The position numbers and the translations under genes were made by a program. A stretch of 64,000 bases of DNA from Macrocystis pyrifera (lineage: Eukaryota > Sar > Phaeophyceae > Laminariales > Laminariaceae), in assembly GCA_031763025.1 (NCBI GenBank), contig JASSKH010000020.1, positions 124,001-188,000 on the forward strand, in the 5' to 3' direction. The notes under the pieces were generated by a model that was given only the letters and a program-made list of their open reading frames with translations, was not told the DNA's origin and ran no database searches. This document shows, piece by piece, positions 33,109 to 45,634 of this stretch (its first letter is position 1; every line of letters starts with the position of its first letter).

Positions 33109-33600
33109 GTGACTGATAAGCTGGTAAGACATTTGCGCGACTATGATGAGCAATTTTTACGTCCTACATCGCCTGCCTTTTTTCCTGGGCAACGATCCAC
33201 ACCGCGGTCTGCACTCCAAATACCAACGGTGTGTGTACCGTCGACCTCTCGCTGCCTCGACACACCTCGAGGTCTTCATCGAGGCAGCTCCTACGTGTGC
33301 CAAGTCTTCTTCGTCTGCCCGACGGGTCTCCGGGCCCTCCCTCTTGTCATCGTCGCAGGCATCACTCGACGTGGTTTTCGCCCCTTGTATTGCCGCTTTA
33401 CGCCCCTCGCAAATAAGCGCCTGCGTTTTCGCTTGGACGTGTCGATGCCCACGCGTCGTGTCTTTGCGGGGGGCATCGCGTACGAGGCGGTGGTGTAATC
33501 GCCACGCTGTCAGCGCTAGAAGCCAATGACCCGCGCGAGGTCTTGGTGTTGCACTGATCGGACGTGTCGGGCATCGAGAGTGCACGTCACCCATCCGCAA
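33109..33600. other. GC-rich island with open frames on both strands, unknown
   Basis: This stretch is visibly richer in G and C than its surroundings and is open on both strands (129 codons plus, 147 codons minus). The minus-strand reading is strongly basic (KRKRRRLFARGVKRQYKGRK in one frame). It may be the remnant of a retroelement gene, but I recognise no domain. Confidence 0.3.
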
Positions 33601-34234
33601 AGCAGGATCTCGCTCACCTCGGCCTTGAACATGCAGAAACAGTGGGTGCCAGCATTTAACAACTAAAATTTTAAGTTAAATGAAACAATAGGCTCAGGTC
33701 TGCACGAACAAAAATAAAATAGGTTGAAAAAACACACCTGAAAAATGGGGCAAACTCTATGTCATCTACAACAGGGTTACACCCACCCTTATCGCACCAA
33801 TAATTGACGATCCTTCGCACCCGTCGTCCGCTGCTGTACGGGCTTTCCGACTACACGAGCCCGCCTTCATATCAGTACAGCTCCGGGCCGAACCGTTTGA
33901 GGCATGTCACGAGTTTGGGAATCCTCACGCGGTATTTCTTTTGCTTTCCGGGACCCCCAACAGGCTTGGGGGATAGCCTTTCGCCTTCAGTGATCCCGCC
34001 ATGACTAAGTAGCGTGATCCCAGATACCTTGTGCTATTTTGAAATCGGAAAACATGCAAATTGAGAACGACAGCGTCGTTAACGTCAGAGGGACATGTGG
34101 CAAACAACACACTAAAACAGGCAAGAGTATCAGACACCATTATATATAAACCGAGTGAGACCAAAAAGGTCTGTCTTAACGAGGAGTATATTTAAGTTTG
34201 TTTCAGTGCGTTCGAGAAATTTCGGTATTTTCTT

Positions 34235-34900
34235 ATTTTGTCTCGATAAAAGCCGAAAATCTCCATCCCCGACAAATGACGTCTTGAATATTTTAGGGTT
34301 TTCACGAAATTCAGGTAAAAGTCTGTAGAAGATCGAGCAGCGCCATCTCTCGAGCGTTGCCACCACTCGCGAGCGCACAGGGCTCACGAGCGTCGCTCCC
34401 AAGACAATTCGCAAGTCATGAACGAACGCAGAAGGCGCATTTACTTCCTGAGCTCTCGTGAGCAAGTTGACAAGGTGACCGCACCGAGGTGGCCAACCGA
34501 GTGAGCTCGATGACAGCAACAGCTGAGAGTCGCGTCTGGTCGTCGCGGTGTGACGAGTTGATGATGGATTTCACTCCCCGAGACACCGACATCATATAAC
34601 GAGTCTGACCGACTATAGTATTATCTCCGCACTGATGGTTTCCGCGAGCAAAGCTGCTGCAGTGACTGTATTGTGTCAGGCTGACTAGTATTTGTCGAGC
34701 CAACTGAGGCACGTACTCCACAAGAATTAACCCTCAACAGCGTAATAACCAACCAAAGTCAACCTCCGGCCAGCCTGCAGCAGTTTGTGATACGAGTAAC
34801 CTAGACATATTATACCTAGTATTTGGTTATTGGCCTTGCAATCGTGTCTGTTTTCTACTTCCTGCTTTTATCCACCGTGCCTCACCCGTGGAGGCAATGC
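34235..34900 (+). repeat. Dispersed repeat, copy 2 (pairs with 19.1-19.9 kb)
   Basis: Diverged copy of 19079-19920 in the same orientation, sharing TGACGTCTTGAA, GAGCGCACAGGGCT-like and CAAGGTGACCGCAC blocks and, near the end, CTTCCTGCTTT. Confidence 0.7.
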
Positions 34901-35219
34901 GTCAGGCGAAACAAAATTAGCAAAACACAGCTGGTGATCAGTCTTCATTGAGGGTCGGGTTCACGGCAACACTCGTACCGGGCACACCGCTCTGTACACA
35001 AATAAACCCCTCGTAGTATAATCCGTACTGGGAGAACACTATATCATTTAAAGTAGGTGCCCGGTATTGAGGAACGTCCAATTAGTGTCCAGGCTCAACA
35101 TCTTGGTTTTCCTGTCTGGATTTATAGAGGATTAGGAGTTTCTCTCAGTGTTGTGCTGTGTTTCTGAACCCAATTACACAAGTGGTACACTTGTGGTCTC
35201 TCAAACGGATTCAGAAAAA

Positions 35220-35220
<1 letters not shown>

Positions 35221-35259
<39 letters not shown>

Positions 35260-35260
35260 C
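35221..35260 (+). repeat. (TGTC)n microsatellite
   Basis: About ten TGTC units with one TTTG interruption. Confidence 0.95.
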
Positions 35261-35465
35261 GCATGAGGGTCACTCCATGGTCACCTACGGAAGAATTTTA
35301 TTCGAAACGGCTACGTCCATGCGGCACGCATCAGATCGAAGCCCTCGGCGAGGCAATCGTCATGATCCAAACCACACCTCATCGGTGTATCCTGTGTGTT
35401 CAAATATCAGAGATGACTTCCAGCATCTCAACAGAATTGATAGATCCACCAGCATCAACCGTTCA

Positions 35466-36510
35466 CCCGAGGCCAGCGGTCAAACGCTTCGTCATGTCCA
35501 TTTCCAAGCGGACAGTTTGTTCGGTATGACCACCATTTCGAAACTGATCGGGTGCCCTGTGAGTAGAGTCATCAGACTTGACTTCCAGCATCCAAGTCGA
35601 AGTGACGGGTAGAGCAGCACCATCGCTCGCCCGAGGCCAGCGGATTAAGTACAGTGAACATCTCTAGACACATATTTATCCTACTTAAGTGCGGCTGCCG
35701 CACTGAATTACTGGCCCGAGGCCAGCGGAAAACCGTTTCGTCCAGTCTTTTTTCAAGTGGAAATACCGACTAGTTTTGAGTTTACAGGATGTTAGACGAG
35801 AGCAAATCGCCGGAGGCCGAGGCTAACGCGGCTACTTCTGCGTGAGGAGCGCATGCTATTTTGATTTGATTGCGCAGGCACAAGCGAAGTTAAAAGCGCA
35901 CGCTGCTATTGCTGCAGTACAAGCGGAAGTCGACGCAAGCCATGTAAATAGTTGTAAATGCTCACACGCTGTTACAGCCGCTATGCAAAAAGAGGTCGAC
36001 GCACGCGCCGTGAAAATTGTTGATAGTCAATTGTGCAAGCTGCATATTGCGCCTCGTCTATACCCAAGTTGTATGATAAGCCGCTCACGCGCATACTATG
36101 TGTATTTCCGTGTTAACCTTTTAGCACCGCAGTCCCGTTTTGGGGACGGATCATTTAGAAATTGACTGGTTCCAAGCTCAAAAACCTCTGGAGTGGAAAA
36201 ACTCCTCGGTTAAAAAAAAAAAGCAAATAATATATACGCATGATAACTGAAGCATATCTACACGTCAGACAACAGTAAAAAATGAGGTCCGCGCACGTCT
36301 GTATCAGATGCATGCGGTCCTCTGTACAAGTAAGTTATCACAGCATCACAATCGGGGTGACGGGTCGAGCAGCACAGTCCAGGGGAAAACGTGCGGTGAA
36401 AATCCTTACACAAAAATCCATCCCACTTAAGTGCGTCTGCCGCACGGTATGGTTCGCCCGAGGCCAGCGGTGAGACTCTTTTTCAAGTCTATTTTCAAGT
36501 GGAAAGTATC
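35466..36510 (+). repeat. Dispersed family with CCCGAGGCCAGCGG core
   Basis: The 14-mer CCCGAGGCCAGCGG occurs at 35466, 35630, 35715 and 36457. Two of these sit in a longer ~95-bp unit that also has ACTTAAGTGCG, CTGCCGCAC and TTTTTCAAGT...TTCAAGTGGAAA. An open frame at 35842-36165 between them has an internal repeat (AVQAEVDA / AMQKEVDA) but no known domain. Confidence 0.8.
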
Positions 36511-38206
36511 CTCTTACGCACGCTGGCCTGCCGTTGAAACTGTACCTCCTACGAAAGCTGGCCTATATGTAGTTGAAACGCTTGTAATTTATTCGTAAGC
36601 AAAAACAGAAGCCGCAAGAACAGCAGCAGCTCACCCCCGGAAGAATTATTCACATTTAGTGCCATACCATGCTAAAAAATCAGTATCACTCAATACACAA
36701 ATATTTGTGAAATGAAAAGGTTTCAACATGTTGCAACATTTTATCATTATCTCTTGTTCGGGTTATACATAGTATCAGTGAGCATATATATATATATATT
36801 TTAATTGTCCTGTTGACCCGGGCAGCATCCAGGGGAGCCGCTTGCCTATATCTTTGACAAGGAACTACATAGAATACGCCCGTTCAATTTATCACAATAC
36901 TTGTAAAATTCGGTAAAAATGGAATATACACGAGACGTATCACTCAGCTTGCAAAGTTGAGTGTCCACTACTTAATCAGTCGAACTCACAGCTGACGTAT
37001 TTCAAAATTTGTAAAATTCGAGTATCTAAAACAACGTTTACCAACACCTTTGAATACCGCATGTACCTGATACGTACGTGCGCGGACCTCAGTTACTATT
37101 TTTGTATGCGTAGATACGCTTCAGTCGTAATGTGTATTATTCTCCCACTCCAACAGAGTTTTTGGATAGGCACAGACTGCACTGTATTGTGGCTATGAGT
37201 TAATATGAGAACAAGAACAGCTATAGGGTAGGCAAAGAAAACGTTATGATTTGTTCGTGCTTGATGTATCCCGATTTTTGCTTCTTTTGTCCATTCGTGA
37301 AGAGCTGTTTCTTCAGTTCATGCGCCGGCGGCATGGATTATGATGGACCGGCAGTCACGTGCTGGGCACTTGGTGGTTATAACGGCCGCACACTCCCCCC
37401 CCGCCCCCCCCCGCCCGAAACAACAACACCAACAACCTACCGCTCCAATAGCGTCCTGACAGGTGCCTCTTCTTCTTCCATATGCTTCGTGTTATTTTTA
37501 CCACCACAGCAGTAAGCACCTCGAGGGGGTGCAGAACAGAGACCACAGGGAATTCGGCATAATAATCGCTCATCATAAAAACAGGACCAACTACAACAAA
37601 TGGTAAAGAGTACCCATGCTTGTGTAGTTAACCCGTCAGCCCCGTCCCTTGGCGGTGCAATGACATTCCTATTGTTCGTGCCTATCTGAATCTTTGTTCA
37701 CAAGTTGAAGGTCTCTTAACTGCCGTTGCCCACTGTATATTAGAGTGTAATTGGGGTAAATTATTGCTGAGAGTGCTCACAGAACACGTACCAGATCTGG
37801 GAGTAACAACCGGTAAGGTACTGCCAACAATACCATTGTATCTCGACGACACGCATCCAGAATATCGCCAATACTCCCAATATCTTCTCTAATATCTGGG
37901 GCGTCTATACGCATAAACAGCAATGTCTGCATGCGTGCATACGCGAACCGCAGTCCACTCCACTCCACCACCCCACTCAGCTTCAGCTCACTGTGTTGCA
38001 GAATGTACTGCCATTGAGCTCAGTATCCCCCCAATGTACTGCGAGTACGTGCAGCACCTGCAGTGTCGAACCCTAAAATAGTCGAAACTTCACGTAGTAC
38101 CGCCAGTGCGCAGAGATCAAGGATAGTGTGAGTACTTGCATGAGCTGTGTCACACCCTCTTCAACTCTGCCAGTTATCCTGGCATTACTTTTTTTCGAGC
38201 AACATA
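36511..38206. other. No recognisable gene; C-rich tract
   Basis: Holds an AT run near 36787 and a C-rich tract at 37395-37414. No coding region can be supported. Confidence 0.5.
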
Positions 38207-40498
38207 AATGAATGCTTCGATCTTCCAGTAGTACGAACAGTATCAGGTCAATGCCAAGTGGCGCAGGAAAAAGACCATGCCGAGTTCCAGTTCTCAGCTT
38301 TTGTATCTGTCTCACTGGCATAGACCTACTTCTAGGGTAATTCTCTGTGACGTTATTTCGGTCTTTTTTCAGCGTTATCTGAAGCCGAAAGTCAGAACCG
38401 TCTATTATTATTGGACAGCTACTTTTTTGATCTCAGTTCCTAAAGGGGGCAGAAATCACGTCAGTTCTGAAGAAGTTTCGCATTTCTCAGAACTGAGATT
38501 ACTAGGATTTTGTGCACTGTAGTACTGCTGCCCTTTATTTGCCCAGCTGTCGAGTACCCCATACCCGCGCTGACACATCACACCTATCTACACGGCGAGC
38601 GGTACCTACTGCCGACGGCGATTGTGCAGGAGAGATGGCCTCTTCGTTTCACATGAAAGCGATAGCAGCAGCAGAACCACAACGTCACCACTGCTGCTGC
38701 TGCTGCTGTTACTGGTGCGACCGCACCGCAACACCAGCAGCAGCAGTAGCAGCATCGCAGCAGACAACATGTCAGCTTGCAGTATCCGCATAAAAAATTA
38801 CCTCGAGCACAGGACTCGTTTCGTGCACAGTGCTGGTATACGCGCAATATTTGTATGATTCTCAAGCATGGCTACAGACAATAATCGCAGTAAACATTTA
38901 ACGCCGAGATGCTGCGAGCATAAGCAGTATCGAACACCGTATATCTGATACCTGGTGCCTGATATTCAATAATACAGAACAACCTGACAACCGCAAAGGG
39001 CACTGCTAACATGAGCAGAATTCTCGGTGTGGACTCCGGAATATTCAGGTTGGATATACGTGAAGCACACGCAGCACAATATCCACAGCAGCACAGACCC
39101 CCGACATACTGGGAGTACTCGGAGTGGGAGCAAGCAGTCTCGAAACCCACCCCTATTACTTCCAGTAGTTCTCGCCAAAATAACTTCACGTGTTTTTCAC
39201 CACAAAATGAAAAGGCGAACATGTTGTCTTACAGTTTACCGGTACCCGGTACAAAGAATCGTATCTTATAGCGGGACCGTATATCGCAAATTCTTTATCA
39301 ATAGTAAATACCCCCCTCTCGATATGATATTCTTTTAAGTGACTACGTCTGCTGTGAGTGCAACCGATTGAGTGGTTACAACTGTCTTTGGAATCTGGGC
39401 TTGTTACGGACATTTGGTTTAGCTATGTTCATATTCGAAGTAGAACACCTCCATAGTAATGCTGTAGTAGTTCTCGTATCTCAATGCGCCTCGAGGGATC
39501 AGACCTTGCAGCGGTACAGGTAGGCAGTCCAAGCATGTAGGACCACGTATGATATCCTCCGGTTTGATCGATCGGTTTTGCTTATCGAACTGACAACACT
39601 CGGCCGAATTCATACTCCCCAACAACCTTCATTCCATTCTACCGGCGAAAACAAATAAATGACGTGTTTTGAATTATATAAACACCAAATCATCGGGATA
39701 TCTAACGATCTGGTACTAAGAACGGCGCGATACCCCGAGAAGGCAGCGACCGAGTACGGCAAGACCGAGGGGGTCGAACTGGCCGATGACGGCCCGCAAA
39801 GCAAGGGAGTCGGGAGAAAGTGGTAGCATCAGCGAGGCCGAGAGATCGAACATCGGAGAGAAAAGAGCTACCATCGAGCCTGTGACAAAAAGCTATTTGC
39901 GGAGCAAGAACAGCGAAACAGATCTCCAGGACCGAAGAAAATAAACCCCCTTGTCTCTTCGCCTCGCCAAAGATCCGCTACACTCCTCGGTGGCGCAAGG
40001 CTCCGACATGCGCGCACGGGAGGACACCCGCCGTAGCCCCTCGAGGAAAACGGTCGAAAAAGCAAGCACAAGCGCCGTCGGCAGTAGGTACCGCTGACCG
40101 TGTAGATAGGTTTGATACGTCAGCGCGTGTATGGGGTACTCGGCAGCTGGGCAGATAAAGGGCAGCAATGTTATAGTGCACAAAATCCGAGTAATCTCAG
40201 TTCTGAGAAATGCGAGAAACCTCTCAGAACTGACGTGATTTCTTCCCGCTCCAAGAACTGAGATCAAAAGTAGCGATGATTTCCTGTCCAATAATAATAG
40301 ACGATTCTGACTTTTGGCTTCAGAGATCGCTGCAAAAGACCGCAACAACGTCACAAAAAATTACCATAGAAGTAGGTCTATGCCAGTGAGATATATACAA
40401 AAACTATGAACTGAAACTCGGCACGGTCTTTTTCCTGCACCACTTGGCATTGACCTGATACTGTTCGTACAACTGTAAGTCGAACCATTCATTCATCA
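38207..40498. mobile_element. Long-TIR element (Mutator-like or foldback), non-autonomous
   Basis: About 420 bp at the left (38207-38628) is an inverted copy of about 435 bp at the right (40064-40498). Shared blocks include GTACGAACAGTATCAGGTCA, CACTGGCATAGACCTACTTC, CTATTATTATTGGACAG and GCGGTACCTACTGCCGACGG. Long TIRs of this size are typical of Mutator-like elements, but I see no transposase and no clear 9-bp target duplication. The interior has CTG/CAG runs (38690-38760) and a CGAG-rich stretch (39720-39870). Confidence 0.8.
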
Positions 40499-42506
40499 AT
40501 GTTTCTTGAAAAAAGTAATTACGAATTGGGACCTAGTATGTTTTTCTATCCGGGGCATGGGTACCCATGCCGAGCCCTTGTACACATATCACAACAATGT
40601 TTGTACGCAGTGGAAGCCCATGACATTCTGTACATTGCACTGCTGCTGTGTACGAGCACCATACTGCTGCTGTAGTTGCACAGCTGCACGAGTGTGTGTC
40701 CTCCAGAGGATTCCAAGATATAGTGTTTAACACGGACTATCCACCGCAAGGAGAATTGGTTCTATGTTGTACAGCCAGCAGACAGACGGAAACAGGCAGT
40801 CCGAGCCGTGGCGTATGCGAGGAGTATTATGGTAAGACAAGGGGCGGCATGGCTCATGCACTGGTCGCACTGCTGCGGATGATGCAGACTCGAGGGCGAT
40901 AGGGGATACCGCCAGTCGCACAGAGCCGGGACGGCAGTGCGACGAACGAAGTCAAGCAATATGATCTCGACCAGGCTGCACGCTTGCCCAGTACGATATG
41001 GCTATGCCCAGGCTACGTGTGCAGTGCTAGTTGTGCTGCGTGACTGGTGCGAGGAGTAAAACTTTGATGGCTTGTAGAAACTTGCTGTGAGGTTTCCATG
41101 GGCGTGTTTGGCTCTAGCAGGTCGGAATGCGTCCCCCGCTTTATTTTGTCAGAAATGCCAATTTTTATTGCACAGAACACCCGTCACGGAGCCCGCTGGG
41201 GACCCTCTCTTGGACCATGACGTACACGCGAGCCCCCTACGCGTCCAGCAGCCGAGAGGGCGTGAAAAGACGCGCGGTCATATGAGAAAAGTAGAAGTAG
41301 TCTGCAAAAAAGTCACTTATGTACATAGCAGTAGGTATCTACATTATATTGGAATGGAACCGTTCAATGTTTGTGAGGGTACTGCCTGTCTTATGTGTGG
41401 TAAATCAGGTATGCATCATGCCTTGACGCACCCAGGGGTTATCATGGTGACATTCTCTGCCAGCGTACTGTCAACTAGGCGGCACATTCAACTTGTAGGT
41501 GTTGAACAGATAGAGTGCGATGTTGGAGAGCTCGTGGTACCCCACCAAACGGATAACAAACAAAGTACAGTGCCTTCTGGTGTAAAAGGAACGACGATAT
41601 ATACAAATGCATGACCGGACGTTTCTCATCCCCCCCCCCCCCCCCCCCCGTGCGCCCTCCCTGCTTCATGGTTCGTCTAATAAAACTTATTTCTTCTCTC
41701 TGCCGTGCGACATTCAATGTCCATTGTCAGAGGGTGCGACTTGAGCCTGCTGCTTTCAACAACCTGGAGAAAGGATGAATTTAATATGCGCTGTGTCAGC
41801 GGCAGCCTTCCTGGTCCTTCTCTATGGAATGGGAAATGCGTCGGGGCAACTAGACCTAGGCAGTGCGCTTGGACATCTTGAGATGGGAGAGTCACCGTGT
41901 AACAGCACAACATTCTTTTCCGTCAGGTACGTTCGCTATCCAACACTACAATATTCCAATAATGTTCGGCACGGCGTGTGCTATCCCCTTTGAGAACCCG
42001 AGAAAAAACGACCATCGTGACCGTCCAGAAGTACGTACCTCGTTGTGAATTGCACGGAAACTAGTATGTACCTTTTTCAGTCACGCAGTGGTGTTTCTGT
42101 AGCCGGCGCGTTCGAACGTCAATTTCCCCCTCAAAAGCCAATATTGCATAGTGATACCAAGTGGTGTGCGACCCACAAAATCTCGATCTCCAGCGTGACA
42201 TCCTGTACCTGGTAAACGTACGTACTGTACCCGCTGCGTATATGACACTATTCGCACCTGTCTTGTATGCGCTGCTGACATGAAGTAGAACAGGCAACCA
42301 CAACACCCAGCATACGGACTGGTTGAAGGAGGTGGCGCGCCCCGCCACCTTATCCTGTGACGGACGGTCGTGTTGCACCCCAGGCTGCTTGTGTGACGGT
42401 ACAGGCACCGTCGTACCGCCTGTGCGGTGTTCCACCACCTAAACACGATTATTTTTTCTTGCTCGGGGTTGGGGACTTCCACTTCAGCCGTTACCCTGTA
42501 ATGTAT
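40499..42506. other. No recognised gene; poly-C tract
   Basis: A 175-codon frame at 41087-41614 has several Cys and His (NVCEGTACLMCGKSGMHH) but no family I know. It is followed by a poly-C run at about 41631-41649. I do not call a gene. Confidence 0.4.
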
Positions 42507-43148
42507 TTGGGGACCGGTGCACTAGGGGACCGAACGTAACGTTGGGGCGTACGAGACCGGTGTACTAGCGGACCAAAAGTAAGGTTTGAGCGTACGGGGT
42601 CGGTACCCACAAGGACCGCATCGATGCAAGGCAGGAAATGCTGAGATACTTCCATAGGGAGAGTGTTAGTGGCAAGATGGTTAGTACGAAAGCCGCGGAA
42701 ACCAGATGATGGCCGAATTCGATAGAAAAAATACGAAACGATACAACTACTTTCGTACGAACGGTTGGCCTTGTTGATTTTAGGCGTACCATCCTCTCAG
42801 AGATTAGTCTTCTTTTTCAAGTTCTTGAAATCGGTACAAAATCGTCAGACCGCGTTAACAAAATCTAGCATTTTTATTGTTCGACTAGTCGTTCCCCGGC
42901 TTCGTAAGTACAAAATCGAACTCGGCCGTCAACTGGTTTCCGCCGACTTTGTACCAATCAACTTACCACTAGCACTCTCCCGATACAAGTATTCCCGTAT
43001 TTCCAGCTTGTTTTCTACAGGACACATGAGGATCGATGCGGTCCCAGTCGTAACGGCCCCGTACGCCCAAATTTTAAGTTTGGTCCTCTAGTGCACGGGT
43101 CCCGTACGCGCAAACCTTACGTTCGGTCCCCTAGTGCAACGGTTCCCG
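42507..43148. mobile_element. Foldback TIR element, family A copy 2
   Basis: Begins GGGGACCGGTGCACTAGGGG, repeats a variant (GAGACCGGTGTACTAGCGG) about 50 bp further in, and ends with the inverted motifs CTCTAGTGCACGGGTCCC and CGGTCCCCTAGTGCAACG. The arms (about 240 bp each) are imperfect inverted copies, for example GCATCGATGC against GATCGATGCGG. Almost the whole element can fold back. It shares its end motif with 22900-23998. Confidence 0.8.
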
Positions 43149-45490
43149 GATGCAGTACAAGCCCCCGGCAACGCTTATGTCACGGGCGAGGCATAACCTG
43201 TACTGATTTTTTAGCGACCTGACCAAGCAAGCTCACGACTAATATCCATGAGCAAGATATGCCACACCTGGTATGTATGCTCATTAGTTTTGCCGGAAAA
43301 CCCCTAACTAACGATAAACTGTTTGCACATCACAATGACTAGCGTTAGATAGCTAACCTGCGATTGAACGTGAGCTCTGTGAGCTAGACCGTCATCATCG
43401 GTATATTTGTGTGCCATGCTGGTGTCTCCAGTTCAGAACACTTTCTTTGTTGCTGACGAGGCAGTTTAGAACAGAGGCTATGTGTTTGGGCGTGACAGTT
43501 GCCTGATAGTCTTCAGCCGATAGACACACTACAGGTAGCGGTACCTCACGAGGTGTTGGGGTTGCCACTTTCCGTTTTCGGCATACTTCGCTGAGATATC
43601 GCCGCAAAGCGCCCCGCTAGGGAAGTCGGAAATGTAGCAAATGCGATAAGTTACTCTTTGGAAACTCGTAGAACTTGAGATAGTGAGACCTGAGGGTAAC
43701 AACGTGTATCTGGGCTCACATTGCGCCATGTGCGCTTCGTCACATTTAATGTAGTTCCAATCACCCGTTGCTGTCCACCCGCATTCGTAGTTGGCGCACT
43801 TTGAGTTGTCTTAGGTCTACTCCCATGTTTAAACACAAGAACACGAATAACGCAACATATGCCAACAGGTCTGCCTGGGCTGCAGAAGAGGAGCCTTGTC
43901 ACCAAAAGCTGCCTCTGGACATGTGGGCCTTCATGAGGGCTCAAGGATCAGCCAAGGACGCTGATGCCCAACATGTATATGACGAGTGCATGCGCCAGTC
44001 GGAAATTGGGCTAATGGAGATCATCACTCCCAAGGTGAACGTTGTTGTTTTCACATTAGCTCCTCTCGCTGAATTCCTGCCTGTGACTACAACATCGGCC
44101 GAAATAGATAAGCATCTCGACGGGAGAAAACGGGCAAGCACGAAATAGTGAGCACGGCAGTACCATGGCCGCGGTACAAACATCGCGTGCTTCACCTGCA
44201 CAATCGTGCAGTCAACGATGTTCTGCACAAAACAAGCAACCGCTCAAAACACACATATTTCTGACTACATCAACGGTTTAGGTATTTACCTGCCAATCAG
44301 AGACATCGCCGGGCTTCTCGAACCAACACACGTAGCACATGTGTGTTGTGCTCTAATCAATAGGGTAGATATCATTATGTCTGGCGCGTCGGCGCAAAAA
44401 CCACGTTCAAATCTACAGACGTATTTCCTCAAATTCCTCAACTCACATAAAAAATAGTGTTAACAGGAGTGGATAGAGTGTTTATAGCACAGGCCACGAC
44501 TCCGCTCGTGGCCCTTGCCCTGCATTGCTCATATTTTATCATTGGTATATGATATCGATACATGCTGTGATGCAATACTCTGGACATGAATGTAAGAAAT
44601 TTGCTTTTTCTCGTGTGAAGGACCACCGTGATTACTCAGTACCAATTTCATGTTCACAATGTATGTCTTACTCCGGCGCAAGAAACATATACCCCTCATG
44701 GAAATCTGAGCATCTGATATACCAGATACGAAACTACAACATCTAGATGCGCGTAGATTACACGCAGGCGCGCTACGTGAGTACACAAGACTACCGTTTA
44801 TATATTTATTCAACTGACGAACAATTCGGCCCTAAAGTAAGGCGGTACGTACGCGTTACGTTGTGTTGGCAACGAAGTGTTTCGGACGGATAAATCTCAT
44901 GTTTATTTCTGCAAGTTGCAGTGAAATATTTGACGTCAAAATATGTGATATTCAGAATAATTTCTTGATGGTCTTTTTCGTTTGAATCGCTACTTGGAGG
45001 CAGTTTAGGCTACGACGGGATCGGGGTGGGTAAGGGCCGTACAAATCATATTGTAAGAAGTGGAAGCGAAGACTTGATACATCAACCATTTGTTTATCAA
45101 TAACCAAATCTAACCCATCTACAACGTCAATAGCGTCTGTACCATACAAAAGAGTCTTTCTTCTTCGTATTCTTTGTGTCGCCATCGCCGAAAGGACTGG
45201 GACTCGGACATGCTCGATGCAGCCCCCGGGGAAATTGTGAGCCGTAGCGAACACGCGGCGACGTTTTTGTGCACGGGTGTCGAGGACTTCGAAGGTAAGG
45301 GACACTGCTAAGGCATATCAGGGACGTCATGACTTCTGAGCTGACAGGAAATACTTTCTGCTAGCGCTGTGATTGTGATATATGTCAAAACACTTAAACA
45401 AAACGCGTGTATGTGATGTATCCATAGGAACAGCACAGCACAAGTGCTAGGGTGGAAATAGCTTGCATGACTTTTTACTTTTTTTTTTAG
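43149..45490. other. No gene called; unassigned open frames
   Basis: Plus-strand frame 43768-44148 (containing LPLDMWAFMRAQG and IITPKVNVVVFTL) and minus-strand frame 44952-45305 (containing VFATAHNFPGGCIEHV) look less random than most but I cannot place either in a family. They may be exons or gene remnants. Confidence 0.35.
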
Positions 45491-45634
45491 ACGACGTTCT
45501 CCCCTCACCTCGCCCAAGAAAAGCCGACCTAAACCAATTACTACGACAAGCAATTCCAACCACCATAATAAGTGTAGAACAAAAACTAGTGCGAATCATG
45601 AGCGAGATTCCACCGACTTTGGGTAGTCGCAAAG
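45491..45634 (+). CDS. Possible upstream exon, unknown product
   Basis: A T-run ending TTTTTTTTAG at 45490 is followed by an open stretch reading DDVLPSPRPRKADLNQLLRQ and then SVEQKLVRIMSEIPPTLGS, with a possible donor CAAAG|GTTTGG at 45634. The acceptor is strong and the translation looks like a helical N-terminal region. It may belong to the subtilase gene 1.8 kb downstream or to another gene; I could not connect it by phase. Confidence 0.35.

Noticed and set aside
43941..44228. Harbinger-type DDE nuclease on the minus strand (VDCTIVQVKH)
   Set aside because: A few residues resemble the family's GxVDGTH-like motif but no second acidic motif is found, and the plus strand is equally open.
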